This document shows, piece after piece, positions 22,600 to 34,922 of a stretch of DNA of 64,000 bases (position 1 is its first letter; every line of letters starts with the position of its first letter). Location: contig OZ025278.1 of assembly GCA_964019165.1 (NCBI GenBank), positions 10,451,028 to 10,515,027 on the forward strand, read 5' to 3'. This DNA comes from Mastigias papua. Lineage: Eukaryota > Cnidaria > Scyphozoa > Rhizostomeae > Mastigiidae. The notes under the pieces are model-generated. The model made no database searches and was not told where the DNA came from. It saw only the letters and a list, made by a program, of their open reading frames with translations. Position numbers and translations under genes: made by a program.

Positions 22600-23275
22600 A
22601 TGTAAGAAAGTATAATTCTACTGCTGCTCAAATTCAGTACTGGATTCTGATGAGAACTAACAAAGTTGATAAGTTGATAAACATTTGAAACTACAATTTT
22701 TGCGCAATGAAACGTTTTTGTTTAATAAGCATAGATTTCACGTAATAAGGTATGTGAGAAGTCTGTTGGTAACACTGCAATAGTGTGTTGGTAACACTGC
22801 AACAGTGTGTTGGTAGCACTGCAAAAGAGCAATAGTGAAATAATGTATTTCAGTATTAGGTTTGTCTTGTGCCTGTCTTTTTGTGTAGCACTGCAGTGTT
22901 ATGCAAACTTGAATACATTACTTTTCTGTAAGAAAGTGGTTAATAAGAAAGTAGCACTCGACTGCTCAAAAAGTTAAGAAAGTTCAGTATTGGATTTTCG
23001 AGATCTATGAAAGTTGATAAGTCATATACCTTTAAAATGTCCAATATTTACGCAAGACAATCACCGTCTTTACTTAAATTCTACAAATTTCTTGTAGTAA
23101 CCTATGCATTATCGTGCTATATTTGTGTACTGCCTGTCTGCCTGTGTTACGCCAGCCCGAATATTCTTACTGAGGAAGTCTTAAGAAAGTTTCAATACTT
23201 AAATCTTGAAAAAGCTAAGAAAACCTCAGTACTGGGTGAAAAAAGCTTTGTTATAAAACCTGTATATTTCTTTTA
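22600..23275. mobile_element. Foldback family 2 copies (probably two overlapping pieces)
   Basis: The phrase TGTAAGAAAGT...CTGCTCAAA...TTCAGTA(C/T)TGGATT occurs at about 22605-22655 and again at 22927-23000. Near the right end GTACTGGGTGAAAAAAGC matches the family 2 left arm at 33000 inverted. A 22-bp minisatellite lies between. An open frame at 23007-23276 lies inside this repeat and is not a gene. Confidence 0.55.
22764..22829. repeat. 22-bp minisatellite, three units
   Basis: TGTTGGTAACACTGCAATAG plus TG, repeated three times with single-base variants. The GTAACACTGCA core is related to the GTAACACT palindrome arms in other family 2 copies. Confidence 0.8.
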
Positions 23276-23887
23276 AAGTCTCTTATAGTTTGCTATTGTG
23301 TAAAGCCTAAAGTTGTGTGTGCAGTCTTTCACTAGTTTATATTCCTACGTGCGTGCCGTTGCAATACTTTGCAGACTGGCTGCTGAAAAACTCTCGGAGG
23401 GTCTGCGAGTCAAGAGCGTCAGGTGTAGTGTTTTATCATTGCATCAAGAAAGGTAAAGTATGAAAAGGAAAAGTAAGGTCAATGTATGGGCCACTTACCG
23501 AAAGATGAATCGCTTTGGTTTCGATGCCACCAAGTATATCCCTCTGGCTCTTATGTCGCGAAGCGTACTGCACCTGTTTTATAACGTGGCAGGGACTGAA
23601 ACTAGAACTGAGCCGGGGGTAACACTGGTCTATCAGCAATGCTCGCCATTATCGGTTCCCCGTTATCTCACATGTGGCTGTCAAAGAAGAGAAAAAGAAA
23701 ACAGTTTTGAATGAAAGTGTGTAGGCAAGCTCAATCGACAGAAGCAGTGGTATTGTGTTAGATACGACAAGAGATACGATGGCCATAAGTTCACACACAA
23801 TTTGGATTCGTGACACCAAATTCAAGTTCGTCTGTGACGATATCACTTTTTCTTTAAGAAGTTATAGCATTCTTTCTCTGCTGGTTG
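23276..23887. other. Intergenic
   Basis: Short open frames on both strands between two repeat elements; no recognisable product. Confidence 0.4.
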
Positions 23888-24250
23888 CACACTTTTTTAT
23901 AAGAATACCTAATTCTTCACTCAATATTCTTAAATTTTTTTTATTATGAGCCTAAGAATATTCAGGAACTATATTTGACTTTTAGCGATTTTGAGCATTC
24001 ATTCCCGTATAGGAACGTAAAAGTGTGTAAATGACACTCACTGAAGAGTTGCTCAGTCGCAACTTAGTGTAACGAGTTCCAGACATGACAACTGAAGTTC
24101 ATTCTTGTTTTGTTTTCTAAAAAGAACTCTTATCAGCAAAAATCTACACCTTGAGGAAGCTTGAGTCTTCCATTATTCTTAAATAATTCTTAAAGTTCAG
24201 AGACCTTGAATCTTGATATTCCTATAGACTATTTTAATATGCAAAGAGTG
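23888..24250. mobile_element. Foldback element, family 1, copy 3
   Basis: Begins CACACTTTTTTATAAGAATA and runs through GCGATTTTGAGCATT, GAAGAGTTGCTCAGTCGCA and GAAGCTTGAGTCTTCCATTA to a decayed terminus at GCAAAGAGTG. Order of the shared blocks is identical to copy 2. Confidence 0.7.
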
Positions 24251-25074
24251 CACTGAATTATAGTTTCTCGTAGATTGAGTTTAGTCTCACTGTCATGTTC
24301 ATTTACGTACTTACCTCTCTTACGTAACAGAAAAAGTGTATCTCGTTTATTAGCAAAATATAATCAAACTGTCTAGTAAAAACATTCTCACCCTAAAGTA
24401 AGCACCAAATGGCCACAATCACTGATCTTCTTTCTACCTCTTCAAAGCAATTGCACAGTGAAAAAGTATCTTGGCTATTCTTTCGATAATACGCATATTC
24501 GTCCCAATCTTTGTCACATTTTCTGTTCCTCAGTAACTACAGGGAAGTTACCTTTCAATGAAAAAATCCTTCATTCCAGCAAGGGTTCATTCTATGCAGC
24601 TTCACCTCGATCATCGTATAGGCTACCATTTCACAGTTTTCATAGCTACAGAGTTTACAAAATTTCAAGTATTCAATTAAATTCTTTGTAACATCAAGTT
24701 TTATGTTTAAAAGAACAAATTTTAATGGATCATTGCATCCCGGTTCTACCAAAAAATGAGAATGAAGTAAGAGCATCTCAAACCCAGTGGTGTAGAGCTA
24801 AATTGTGTACAAAGGAGTCCTTTCTTGTGTGAAGAAACCTCTGACGAGACCAAACCCATCGCAGTATTCGAAAACTTGTTGAGAAGAACGGGTGTAATCT
24901 GATTCTTTGCGGGGCCTTTTCTATCATCCTTATCCATATCAAAAAGAGAAAGGGCTCAGCTCCTCTTCCAATAGTAGAAGGGGGCTCAGCCGTGAAGCTC
25001 CTTTCCACAGCCCTGGTCCAACTACTCTCATATTAACAGACGTTATCAATTATTTAATCGTGCAACTAAAAATG

Positions 25075-25435
25075 CACTTTTGCATAAGAATACCTAATTT
25101 TTCGCTGAGCTGTAATATTCTTCAACATTTTTCATCTTAAGCCTAATTATATTCTTAAATATTCTTAAATTTCAGCGAGTATAAGCATTAATACTTGTAT
25201 ATAGACTATATTAATATGATAAAAAGTGTGCAACTGACGACACTTCCCAAAGAGTTGCTGAGTCTTATCATAGCATACTGACTCATACATGTTTTTTCTA
25301 AAGGAAACTCGAACATGCAAAATACCTAACCATTGATGAAGCTTGAGCTTTGCATTATTTTTGTATTATTCTTTTAATTTGAGGTGATTTTGACCCTTGG
25401 CATTCTTATAGAATGTGTCCTTATAAAACAGTTTG
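25075..25435. mobile_element. Foldback element, family 1, copy 4
   Basis: Begins CACTTTTGCATAAGAATACC and contains AAAGAGTTGCTGAGTCTTAT and TGATGAAGCTTGAGCTTTGC before ending near CCTTATAAAACAG. The same block order as copies 1-3, with more divergence at the termini. Confidence 0.65.
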
Positions 25436-26699
25436 AATGTCTTGAAAACTGCTTTTTATTAGTCCTAGAGATGACCTGTAGAATAGCAGAAATGTAGGAA
25501 CATGATAATAAATGCGAGAATAAAAACAATGTTCAAAATATTAGGGCTACAAACCATCCCAAAAACTAGAACATCGTTCCACGGTAAATTTAGTTCTTAC
25601 AAAGCAAAGCAGGTTAAAAGGAAGAAACCGAACACACTTTCTTTCAACCTGAAACAGTTTCAGTCCTGCTGTCAAGCCAATCTGTTTAGAAAAAAATTCA
25701 ATTTGTGAGGCATTTGGTCAACCCTCCCTCCCAAATCAAAGCTGCATAATGGGAGCAGGTATGGAATCCTGTTCATAGCTAATAATTTTCACCTTTTGAG
25801 ATTATTGTTATCAAATATTTTTAAAGACTCCAAATTCCTGTGATGAGATTTCAAGACGAGGTGAATGAAGCTTATCGTTTTCACAGTAAGGGTGTGGACG
25901 CGGAACGAAAAGTGTGTTTAAGTGACCGTTAAATGCGTGAGAAAAGATGCATCCATTGAAAGATTTAGTGTGAAATTGTGAAAGATCAACACGATACGTC
26001 AGAAGCAAAATATGCGTTTCCTGATTCAAACTTTTACAGTTCGCAAATAAAGGTGGGGAAAATCGGAAGAGAAAAGTAACATGTCCATTGAAAGTAAAAA
26101 TCATTGCATTAAGGTGAAATTCCCTGATTTCCCACGAATGTGAGAAGAAATGCCCGGCGCAGTAGATGGGTTGTTTGTTAACAGTATTGCATACTACTGG
26201 TGATTTGTAGCAAACTTGCACAAATTCGAAAAATTATCTAGAGCAATCCTAGAGATGTGTCGTTGCTTGTATTTCCAAGGCTGCAGTTGTACTACAGTAG
26301 GTAGGGATGCCAGAAGGAATGAAAGCCAAAGCGGGCAATATTCTTCAAAGGAGTGCTCTTTCACTATAATCACCATCATCAACAACCGAAACAGCAGTGT
26401 GCAATATCAACATACAAATTTTAAACTCCAACAAAGTACTTTAATTTACGTTTTACAGACGTCGGAAAATTCTTGAACTTTTAGAGCGGGGATGAGAATG
26501 GGTAAAAAAGCTGCCGAAGTTTTCCTTCAAAAGGCTCTTTGCTCTCCCTCCCTCAAATGAAAGGCTGGAGGGGTGCTTGACCCCTCTGCCCTTTCTCCGG
26601 CATCCCTGTCTAAACATGCTTTAAATCATCTAAGAATTATTGGAGCCATTTATTACAGTGCTTTATATCAAGGGGGGGGTTCTAGCACCAGGTACTCGT
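25436..26699. other. Intergenic
   Basis: A 136-codon minus-strand open frame (26221-25811) is long for this base composition but has no recognisable domain or splice context. I do not call it a gene. Confidence 0.4.
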
Positions 26700-27030
26700 A
26701 GTGTGGTCTTGGCCACAGTTTGAGGATAGTGGCATAACCGACGTAGGATGGGGCTAGAACAACTCCTAAGGGCCCCCAAGCTTTTGAGGCTCAAAAGGGC
26801 CCCTCAAAAGTTTTAAGGGCCAGCTCTGTTGCATTTATTGGTGTAAAAGTGCATTTAATAAGCTGATACCCCACCCTAGTTCACAGGCCGCCACTTATTG
26901 TCTTCTTTTCTCTCATTCATAGAAGTCCATACTAGTAATTTTCCCTAGATTTGAGACAACGTTTTAAGCTTAAAAAGGCCCCCAAATAAAAAATTCCTAA
27001 GGGCCCCAAATCATTAAAAGAGACCGTGGT
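26700..27030. repeat. Decayed repeat with GGGCCCC-rich ends
   Basis: CCTAAGGGCCCCCAAG at about 26765 and CCTAAGGGCCCCAAATC at about 26993 are near-identical and roughly 230 bp apart, with AAAAGGGCCCC and AAAAAGGCCCCC phrases between. Likely the remains of a short interspersed element. Class is unknown. Confidence 0.4.
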
Positions 27031-30000
27031 CCAAACAGTTCAAAAGTATGGTGAGGCTTTAATAGTGTTGAAATTCTGAGGATTGCTTTATCTTGCTCAA
27101 CCAGCATTCCTTACGTTAACCTTTTGTAACACTCCATGGTAAGACAGAAGTGCATCCAGCACCATTTAACGTAAAGTCAATCAACAGAAGGAATGCCTGT
27201 AATTTTGAAGAGTTACAGAACGTGGCCACCAAAACAAGCTATGCAGGATGTGGCCAATAACTAGCATTGCATAGCGTGGCCTTGGAAATTTTTATTAAAA
27301 TAGGTACTGCTTTCCACCTTGTTTGTTTACTACAATCACAATAGCGACACAAGATAGTTATGCCTTCAATGCTTGACTGTAACGAATATTCAGTTCTGCT
27401 TGAAAAAGAGAGACCGACAGAACAGAAGGAAAATTAAATTGCCTAAAATACACAATACGAATTATCAAGATTTCTTGAAACAAATAATAAAAAACAGAGC
27501 TTCAGAAGTTAATTAGGGGATTTTTCATGGAATTGTCGGAAATAAAACTCTAAATTCTGCGGCATTTGTGTAATTTCCCAGGCGAAATATTTGCACAAAA
27601 AGTAAATGAAGATGCAGTTTCAAATGAATGTCTAGTTTGCCCTTCTCAAGCTTGATTAGCGGGAATTTTATGTCCTATGCAAAAAAATAGGCAAGGATCA
27701 ACAGTCCATAAAATAAATGCCGCAATGGACAATAGTATTTGCTCATCAAACTTGATTTTTTAAAACATTTAACTCAAACTTATCATAAAAGCTATTGACT
27801 TAGGCTGCATCTTTACTCTAAAACCAAACCTACGCACTGAAGGAAACGACCAGCATAAAAGAAGGAAATTTACAAAAAACGTTTGCTTTAGTTGTCAGCC
27901 TATTTAAAGTAAAATTAGCTTTCAGGTTATATAAGTTAATTGGGAAGTTAACAAGAACCATGGCTTGATCTTCTATTTCCAGTGACTGCTGGATGAATCA
28001 AGTCAGGTCACTTTGAAATCATGTCATGAGCAGAAAAAATCTATGCAAACAGGTTTATTGGGGGCATAGGGTAAAGGGTTAATTGAATTCAAATGTCTAT
28101 ACTTCATTGCATTACGACATGAGGAAGAAATTGATGTCCGTATATTAAACGCCTTGGGTACTTCAGCAAAAATTAACCAAACAGGCTGCTATATCCATCA
28201 ATGCTGACTATTTAATAACTCCCGAGGAAAACGTTTTAGAAAATCCCTGTCTCAAACGCCTAATATACTAAGTGCCAACGCCAAAACATCTCGATTGCAT
28301 TGACTTAACAAAGTGCATTGAGAACCTTCAATTTCAATCAACAATTCTCAAGAAAAATTGACGAATGTACAGAATATCTGAGTGCAGATCGCCACATGAT
28401 CTCTACTCATGTCAGGCCATTTTCTCTAGTTTCGAACCACGTGTTTCATTGTACTGACATATTTAAGAAGACTCCTCCCATTCATTCCTATGAGGCAAGA
28501 AACACGAAAACGACCAAAAAAGAGTATAAACGATGGACACAATTAAGCTGAAAGCATCACAGAAAAATAGATGCAGTTTGACTCATCATTTTTAATTAAG
28601 CATGGGTTTTCACTCTTGAAAGTTCAGCAAGTTAAGAAACTAAGCACTCTTAAAAACCCTAAAAAAGCAAACGCTAGCCAACACTTTTCAACATCAGAGT
28701 AGTTCTGCTCGAGAACTTTGAACGAAATTAAATTTCACTATAGCACGAAAGTTCCGTAGTACCAACAGACTTTTCACGAACTCAAATTTATTTCCAAAGA
28801 ACACAAACGACTCGACAATGCTTGATAGGGTGGCCATTTAATCTTAACTAAATAGAAAATCGGGCATTATTGAATCAAAAATTGATAGATTCAAAGGTTG
28901 CTGGATCTAACCAAATCAATACCCCTTTTTCCTAAATTCTACTGAAATATATTGACAGATGTTCTTCGTATGGTATTGATTGGTGTCTTTCATTGGTTTG
29001 TAGCAGGATAAACCTTGAAAAGCTGCTTATTTTATTTGTTATTGTCTAGCGGAAAAAATCGTAATAGAAAGCTTTCCTGCATCAAAACAGGGCACACTTT
29101 ATAGCATGGTAATAATCGGGCCTTTTAGACGTTGACTTCTTGATCGTTCCCAGATCCTGTTAAATTCTGATATTAGAAGATACGGAAAACAATGGAAGGG
29201 CTACGCAAGGCGGGAAAATGTGCGATGAATAGAAAAATCAAAGGTAAAAAAATCTTGTGATGAACAAGCAAAATGAAAATCTTCCACAATCTTTTGAAAG
29301 CACGCCTGTAGCTTTCTCGTCACTTTTATATAGACACAATTAATATCAATATCTATTTGTCAGCATTTGCAGGTCAAATGTTGGAATGTAGATAAAAGCA
29401 GTTAAGAATAGATTCAGAATTGACAAGCCCGTTCATCCATACCAAGGTGTCCCTTTCAAAATCTGATGTAGTTCGGTTTGGGACCACCTTTTTGCAACGA
29501 ACAACATTAATTAGCAAATGTTGCTTCATTTAATAACTAACCCAGTTGGTTCTTTCAGCAAATAATGATTAAATATTCTAAAGCTTTACTTCCATTTCAA
29601 ATTAATTCATAAACAACCCATGCAGATAGTAAATTAGAATACAATTAAATCAGCTCATTATTTGAAAAAATAATTTTTTGTCTACAAGATTTGCTGTCGA
29701 TGCAAATAAGGGAAATTGAATGAAATAACAATCGCTGGTAATTGGGCTGCCTTTCTTTAAACTAAGGACTTTTTCAAAAGCAAATAAATTTGTTCATCGA
29801 ACTCAGTACCCTCCCCATTGTAAATAAATGAAAAAAAAATGAAAAAATCTGTTACGTATAACAAGAGAGATCTTGAATTTAGCTGAAATTCTTTACTGCT
29901 CTTGCACAATACCACTCTCTTCTGTTGCAAGAGCCAGATAGCTTTTGTCGTTTTCTTAGGGTCGATGTTCTTAATTTTTGATAATTTTAGACTCAAATGT

Positions 30001-31473
30001 TCCTAAAATTGTTCAAAAATCCGGATTGATTTTTGAAAGCATTTAAAAAACTGTTAGCAGTATACAATTCATATGACAGTCAGTCGGGGGAGATTTTGAA
30101 ATAACGCAACAAATGCTGATGTTTATAAACAACCTCGTCAGAATATGTTCGCTATAAGAATGAAGGTAGCTAAGTGCTGCTTGTGAAAGTTCTCAATTGA
30201 GGATAAGCACGTTCTAGCGGTTTTCTAATTTCTTGGCCAAATTGAGTCTCAGTGTTCCTACAAAGTGTGTTCCTATGAAAAGGAAAATTCAATCGAACGA
30301 TTGGTACAACTGAATGCATGAAACTGTCACTGCCCGTTGCAATTCTACATAGTACAATTGTTGAGAATCTCAACCTTTCGTTAAAATGAGGAAGAAATCA
30401 CTGCAAAGAGACAAGGGCGAAACATGATTGTTTTCATCAGATGGACTTGAAGCATAGATATCCCACGAAAAGGCGTGGCTTGCCCGATAAAATGGGACAT
30501 AATGTCTGACAGAACAGATGAGTCGAGCTGACGGAGGCAAATAGTGTGAAACACTTAATTCTGGTAAGTCTAAAAAGCTGAAATGAAACAGCTACATAAG
30601 TGAAATTCTCTAGAATTGTCCGAACATATCCAAGCACCCAAAAAGCTACCATAAAAACCTTTTTGGATCATTGGAGGGTGGTGCACTGCACTCCTATGCT
30701 CCTGCTAGCTTTGCCCTTGCACAGAAAGTATTCGATTCTCTTCAGATATAAACTGCCAAAAGTTTAGAACCAAACCAGAGAGTGCGTACACTCTGAAGGT
30801 CCTTGGGTGAGGTCAAAAATGTATTCACACGTACCGAGTTGGTACAGGTCAAAGCGTGAGTCCAATGGCATACTCCACTAATAGGCCAACCAATAGTGCA
30901 ATCTGAGGGAAGATGCTGAAAAAATGATACAAAATGAAAACATTGTAACAATCACTTCAGATAAAGTGAGAATTTCTGCATGATTTGACCATAGCTAAAA
31001 TTTAAATAAAATTACAACAAGGATGACAGTCAAGTCGAGCCAAAACAAAGTACTATTGAAAGACAGAAGTTCGTTGTCTTCGGTGACTCCATGCTAACAC
31101 ATAGGGGTGTGGCTTGCAAAGAAGCACAAAGTGACAGTCCGCTCAAATCTTGCAGCAATGACGCAGGACATTCCATATTAAGGGTCACCAAACCTATTCT
31201 TACAGCAGGTCAGATAACTGAAAGAATGACGAGCGCGGGTCACATGCTTATTCTGCCCAAAACTTACAAGCTAGGATGAAAGCTTTGAGAAAAAGGTGTA
31301 ATACTAAAAAGAAAAAAGAAAAAATGCAATAACAGGAAAAGTGAAAGACTGCGAAAAACTGAAATCAAAAGGAACACAGGAAAAACACTCTGCATATCAT
31401 TACGTAACCATACAACGAACGGTAAAATGAGTACTTTGGGATCATTCAAAAAGTACGTATCGGAAAAATTGTC
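27031..31473. other. Gene-poor AT-rich stretch
   Basis: About 4.4 kb with no supported gene. A weak splice-bounded segment at 30835-30915 is listed separately. A 33-bp phrase at 28751-28785 recurs at 39974-40008. Confidence 0.45.
30835..30915 (-). other. Candidate orphan exon, 81 bp
   Basis: On the minus strand the segment is preceded by a good polypyrimidine acceptor (atttttt-cag) and followed by donor TCG|gtacgtg. It is open in one frame and a multiple of three (27 codons, Cys/Trp-rich). A second frame reads as a hydrophobic helix ending in a stop. No partner exon was found, so it stays a weak candidate. Confidence 0.2.
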
Positions 31474-31644
31474 ATTTTGACCAGGGACGTAGGAACCGGG
31501 GGGGGCCAGAGGGGCCATGCTCCCCACTTTTTTGAAAACTATGCCAAAGCGCCCCTTTGAAGCCCAAAATGGGCGTGGTAATGTGTCCCTTTTAGGACTT
31601 GGCCCCCCAACTTTTTAGATGCTTCCTACGTCCCTGATTTTGAC
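31474..31644. mobile_element. hAT-type MITE with perfect 8-bp target duplication
   Basis: A 155-bp element at 31482-31636 starts CAGGGACGTAGGAACC and ends in the inverse GGAAGCATC..., reading CAGGGACGTAGGAAG from the right. It is flanked by ATTTTGAC at 31474-31481 and 31637-31644. An 8-bp duplication with CAGGG termini is the hallmark of hAT elements. It has no coding capacity. Confidence 0.85.
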
Positions 31645-33090
31645 CTCCTACCACCTATGTAACGGGTTGTCACACTCAAGCTAATACCCCTCTTTTGCTA
31701 CGAACCATTCTGGAATAAAAGTCCCTCAACAACACCAGCCACAAAGTTTTTAAAACAGTATATTTCAATAAGAACATTAAATAAAATCTCAAAATCGATG
31801 AAATTTAAGATTTATTATAAGATAACACAAGACTCAAGCTCTATAAGATTTTAAGCTCCTTTTTTATCAGAGTGTTTTTAGAAAACATTCCTCAGAAAGT
31901 GAAAAAGTAAAAGCACTGCACTAATCTTTTGGCGTTACGTAAAAAAAGTAATTAGACACCCCATCCTAAAGTTTTTTAGAATAGTTTGTCATAAAATTGG
32001 CAAATACCTACCCACCCCCCTACCGCTGGGTACTTTTGAATGATCCCTTCCACAAAGTACTCTGAGTGTGCAGAATATTGGTCCACTCGCAGATGTCTTC
32101 TACCCCCCTTCCCTTGGAAGAATTAATGACCGGTCCCTTGCACTTGAGCAAACGAAGAGCAGCACTATTCACACGTAACCTTCGTGACAAAGATACCTCC
32201 ACGCAATACCAGCACAGACTTGCAACTGACCAAGAAAGCATCTAAAACTGGACAACAGTGTTTCTCTTTCATAGGTGCATAAGCATGGAATAGCCTTCCA
32301 GTTGAAATCAAGCAAGTGCCTTACTTGGAGGAATTCAACACTAGAACAAACATGCTGCTTGCTTTTCAACTCCTTAATTTGCAATTTTTGGGAATTATTT
32401 GCTGTATGTTGATATAATAGTATATATTGGTTACTTTTGTAATTTTGTAGTGTAAATTAAATGGGGGACCCCTTGTAAACCAACAGTTGCAGAATGGCTA
32501 CCCTCCTAAAAATATTTGAAGACAAATATAAAAAACTAAAATTCATATAGACAGGTAACAGATAGGCAACATGATTCAAATACGAGTAATAGCACCTTGC
32601 ATAACACAACGGAACAATCCACTTCTGATAAACAGACATGTTCCTTGGGAGATGAACAAAGACTTAGAATAAAACATCCAAACAATGTCATTGTTTCATA
32701 CATTAAAATAATATAAATATGAAGTAAATCTGAAAATTTTATCAACTTCATTGACAAGAAGGTAGGTGTACTAGCCCTTGCTGAAACTAAATTAGACAGC
32801 AGGGTTTTACACACCCATATCGCTCTGATGTTGTAGGAACTTCGGGCGATCTATTAGTTTTTGTAAACCAACAAATTCTTTCGAGGAAACATAACAAGAG
32901 AAAAGCACCAATGGGATTACAGACTGTCCCTAATAAACTCAATCTGAGGAAATACAAATGGCTGCTACTTCAAATACACGTTTTTTATAGAAAAGACTTT
33001 TTCACCCAGTACTGAAAATTTCTTAGCTTTTTCATGATTTCAGTACTGAAACTTTCCGAAGACTTTGTTTGCAAGAAAAACCAAACATGC

Positions 33091-33108
33091 GTAACACTAC
33101 AGTGTTAC
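33091..33108. repeat. Perfect 8-bp-arm palindrome
   Basis: GTAACACT-AC-AGTGTTAC. It immediately precedes the CAGA microsatellite and recurs, with longer arms, at 61211-61234. Confidence 0.9.
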
Positions 33109-33268
33109 ACAGACAGACAGATAGACAGACAGATAGACCGACAGATAGACAGACAAACAGACAGACAGACAAACAGACAGACAGAAAGACAGACAGACAG
33201 ATAGACAGACAGACATACAGACAGACAGAAAGACAGACAGACAGAAAGACAGACAGACAGACAGACAG
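33109..33268. repeat. (CAGA)n/(TAGA)n microsatellite
   Basis: About 160 bp of interrupted CAGA and TAGA units inside the family 2 element. All open frames across it are artefacts. Confidence 0.95.
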
Positions 33269-34922
33269 GCAAAGGCACTGCACAAACATCACATTGAAAT
33301 ACATAGATTATCACATGAAATCCAAACAAATTAAGTAAAAGCAATTATTTTCTTACATAAATATTGGAATATCAAAGGTATATATGACTTGTCAATCTGC
33401 TTAGGTCCCAAGAAGCCAGTACTGAACTTTCTTAACTTTTTGTGCGGTCGAGTACTACTTTCTTACAGACCAGTTTCTTATAAAAAAAACGTGTATACCG
33501 ACCACTGCTGCAAAATAAGAATCATTTTGGACGTCAAATACAGCGTATTATTGATGGAAATTGATGCAAAATTTACTAGTATTTGGTGAATTTAACTTAT
33601 ACACTTGCAATGCTGCACTATCTTCATTTCTTGAAAACAAAGGCCTTTAAAGTGACAGAGACCCCGACGTGCTTTAAAACACGAGAAGGTACATCTATCG
33701 ACCTGATGCTTACAAATATTAATTACTATTTCCCTTGCAAGCCAAAAATTTGAGACAGGTTTCCGTGACTTTCATCATATGATCTATACCATCCTTAAAG
33801 ACTCAATATGTTAAACTGCCCCCGCAAAAGGTCAAATACGGATATCATAGAAACTCCAATGAAGAGAGTTCCCCATCGTGCTTAGAACAGAAATTAGGCA
33901 CAAACTGGCCATATGGCCTGAAACAATTTGAAGAGATCTTTGATGCCACCTTATCGAAACAAGTAACATAACATCTGTTCCTATTAGGGGGAACAATAAG
34001 CCACACAACGAAACCACTACGGAAAGAAATTATGAAACGAACTCGAATGAAGAATAAACAAAATAGAACCAAAACAAAAGAAGATCTCCAGAAGTATTGA
34101 AAGCAAAGAAATCTGGTAATCAAGTTAAATAAAAGATCAAAATGTGCCTATTATACTAATTTGCACGCGTCAAAGATTGGAAAAGGGGATATATGTTCTG
34201 CAAAAACCTTTCAATCATTGTCTTCAGAATAGGAAGGCAATAGAAAGATTATTCTGGTGGAGGACGGGGAAATACTCTCAGATGACAAACGGATAAGGAA
34301 GTGCTTCAAGGAGTACCTTGAAATTATTACTGATACTCTTAATATCGTTGTTTATGATACTGTAGGAGACAGTAATACTGCACATCGCCTTGGAAAGACT
34401 AACGCCGTGCCCCCATCAAAGCTGAATGGTCCGCATTTTCGATGAGCAAGGATCACGAAAAGGTGGCGTCATCGGCCTCTACGATGGAGCACGTGACCTT
34501 CGGCTTTGCATTGCGCAAATGGAAGAAAATTGCGAGAAATAATAGTGCAAAAATGCTTGGATACCTGCGCTAGGCTACGGGGCTGTACAGGAATCAGACG
34601 GACACCGCCTCTTGCGATACCTTCGATTTTAAGCCTATACTTGAGCTTTAACGCTATTAATGACGATCACTACAGGCATTTTGCGCAGTTACACAAAAGA
34701 CACTAAAAGAAACCAAACTAGTCACAGCAGGGAGTGAGTGAGGCATGGTAGAATCTCATCAATATTTAAAAGGATAATGTATTCACAACTGCTTCCTTTC
34801 ACCGAACCAAAATTTTCAAACCTTTTGTATGGCTATAGGGAAGAAAATAGCACACAAAACGCTCTCTTGAGACAAGTGGAAGGGTGCAAAAGATGTTTAT
34901 ACGACAAAGGCGTAATAGGAAC

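Larger units (their letters stand above)
32977..33493. mobile_element. TA-flanked foldback element, family 2, inside the LINE endonuclease
   Basis: A 517-bp element starting CACGTTTTTTATAGAAAAG and ending in the inverse of CACGTTTTTTTTATAAGAAA, flanked by TA on both sides (32975-32976 and 33494-33495). Inside are paired CAGTACTGAAA phrases, a perfect palindrome with GTAACACT arms at 33091-33108 and a CAGA/TAGA microsatellite. The LINE reading resumes on the far side. Confidence 0.75.

Noticed and set aside
23007..23276. 89-codon plus-strand open frame
   Set aside because: It lies inside a family 2 foldback element, and parts recur as non-coding repeat elsewhere.
25811..26221. 136-codon minus-strand open frame
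   Set aside because: No domain, signal or splice pattern. Length alone is not enough in this composition.
33032..33344. Several Cys/Leu/Ser/Val or Asp/Arg/Gln/Thr-rich open frames
   Set aside because: Translations of the CAGA/TAGA microsatellite inside a foldback element.
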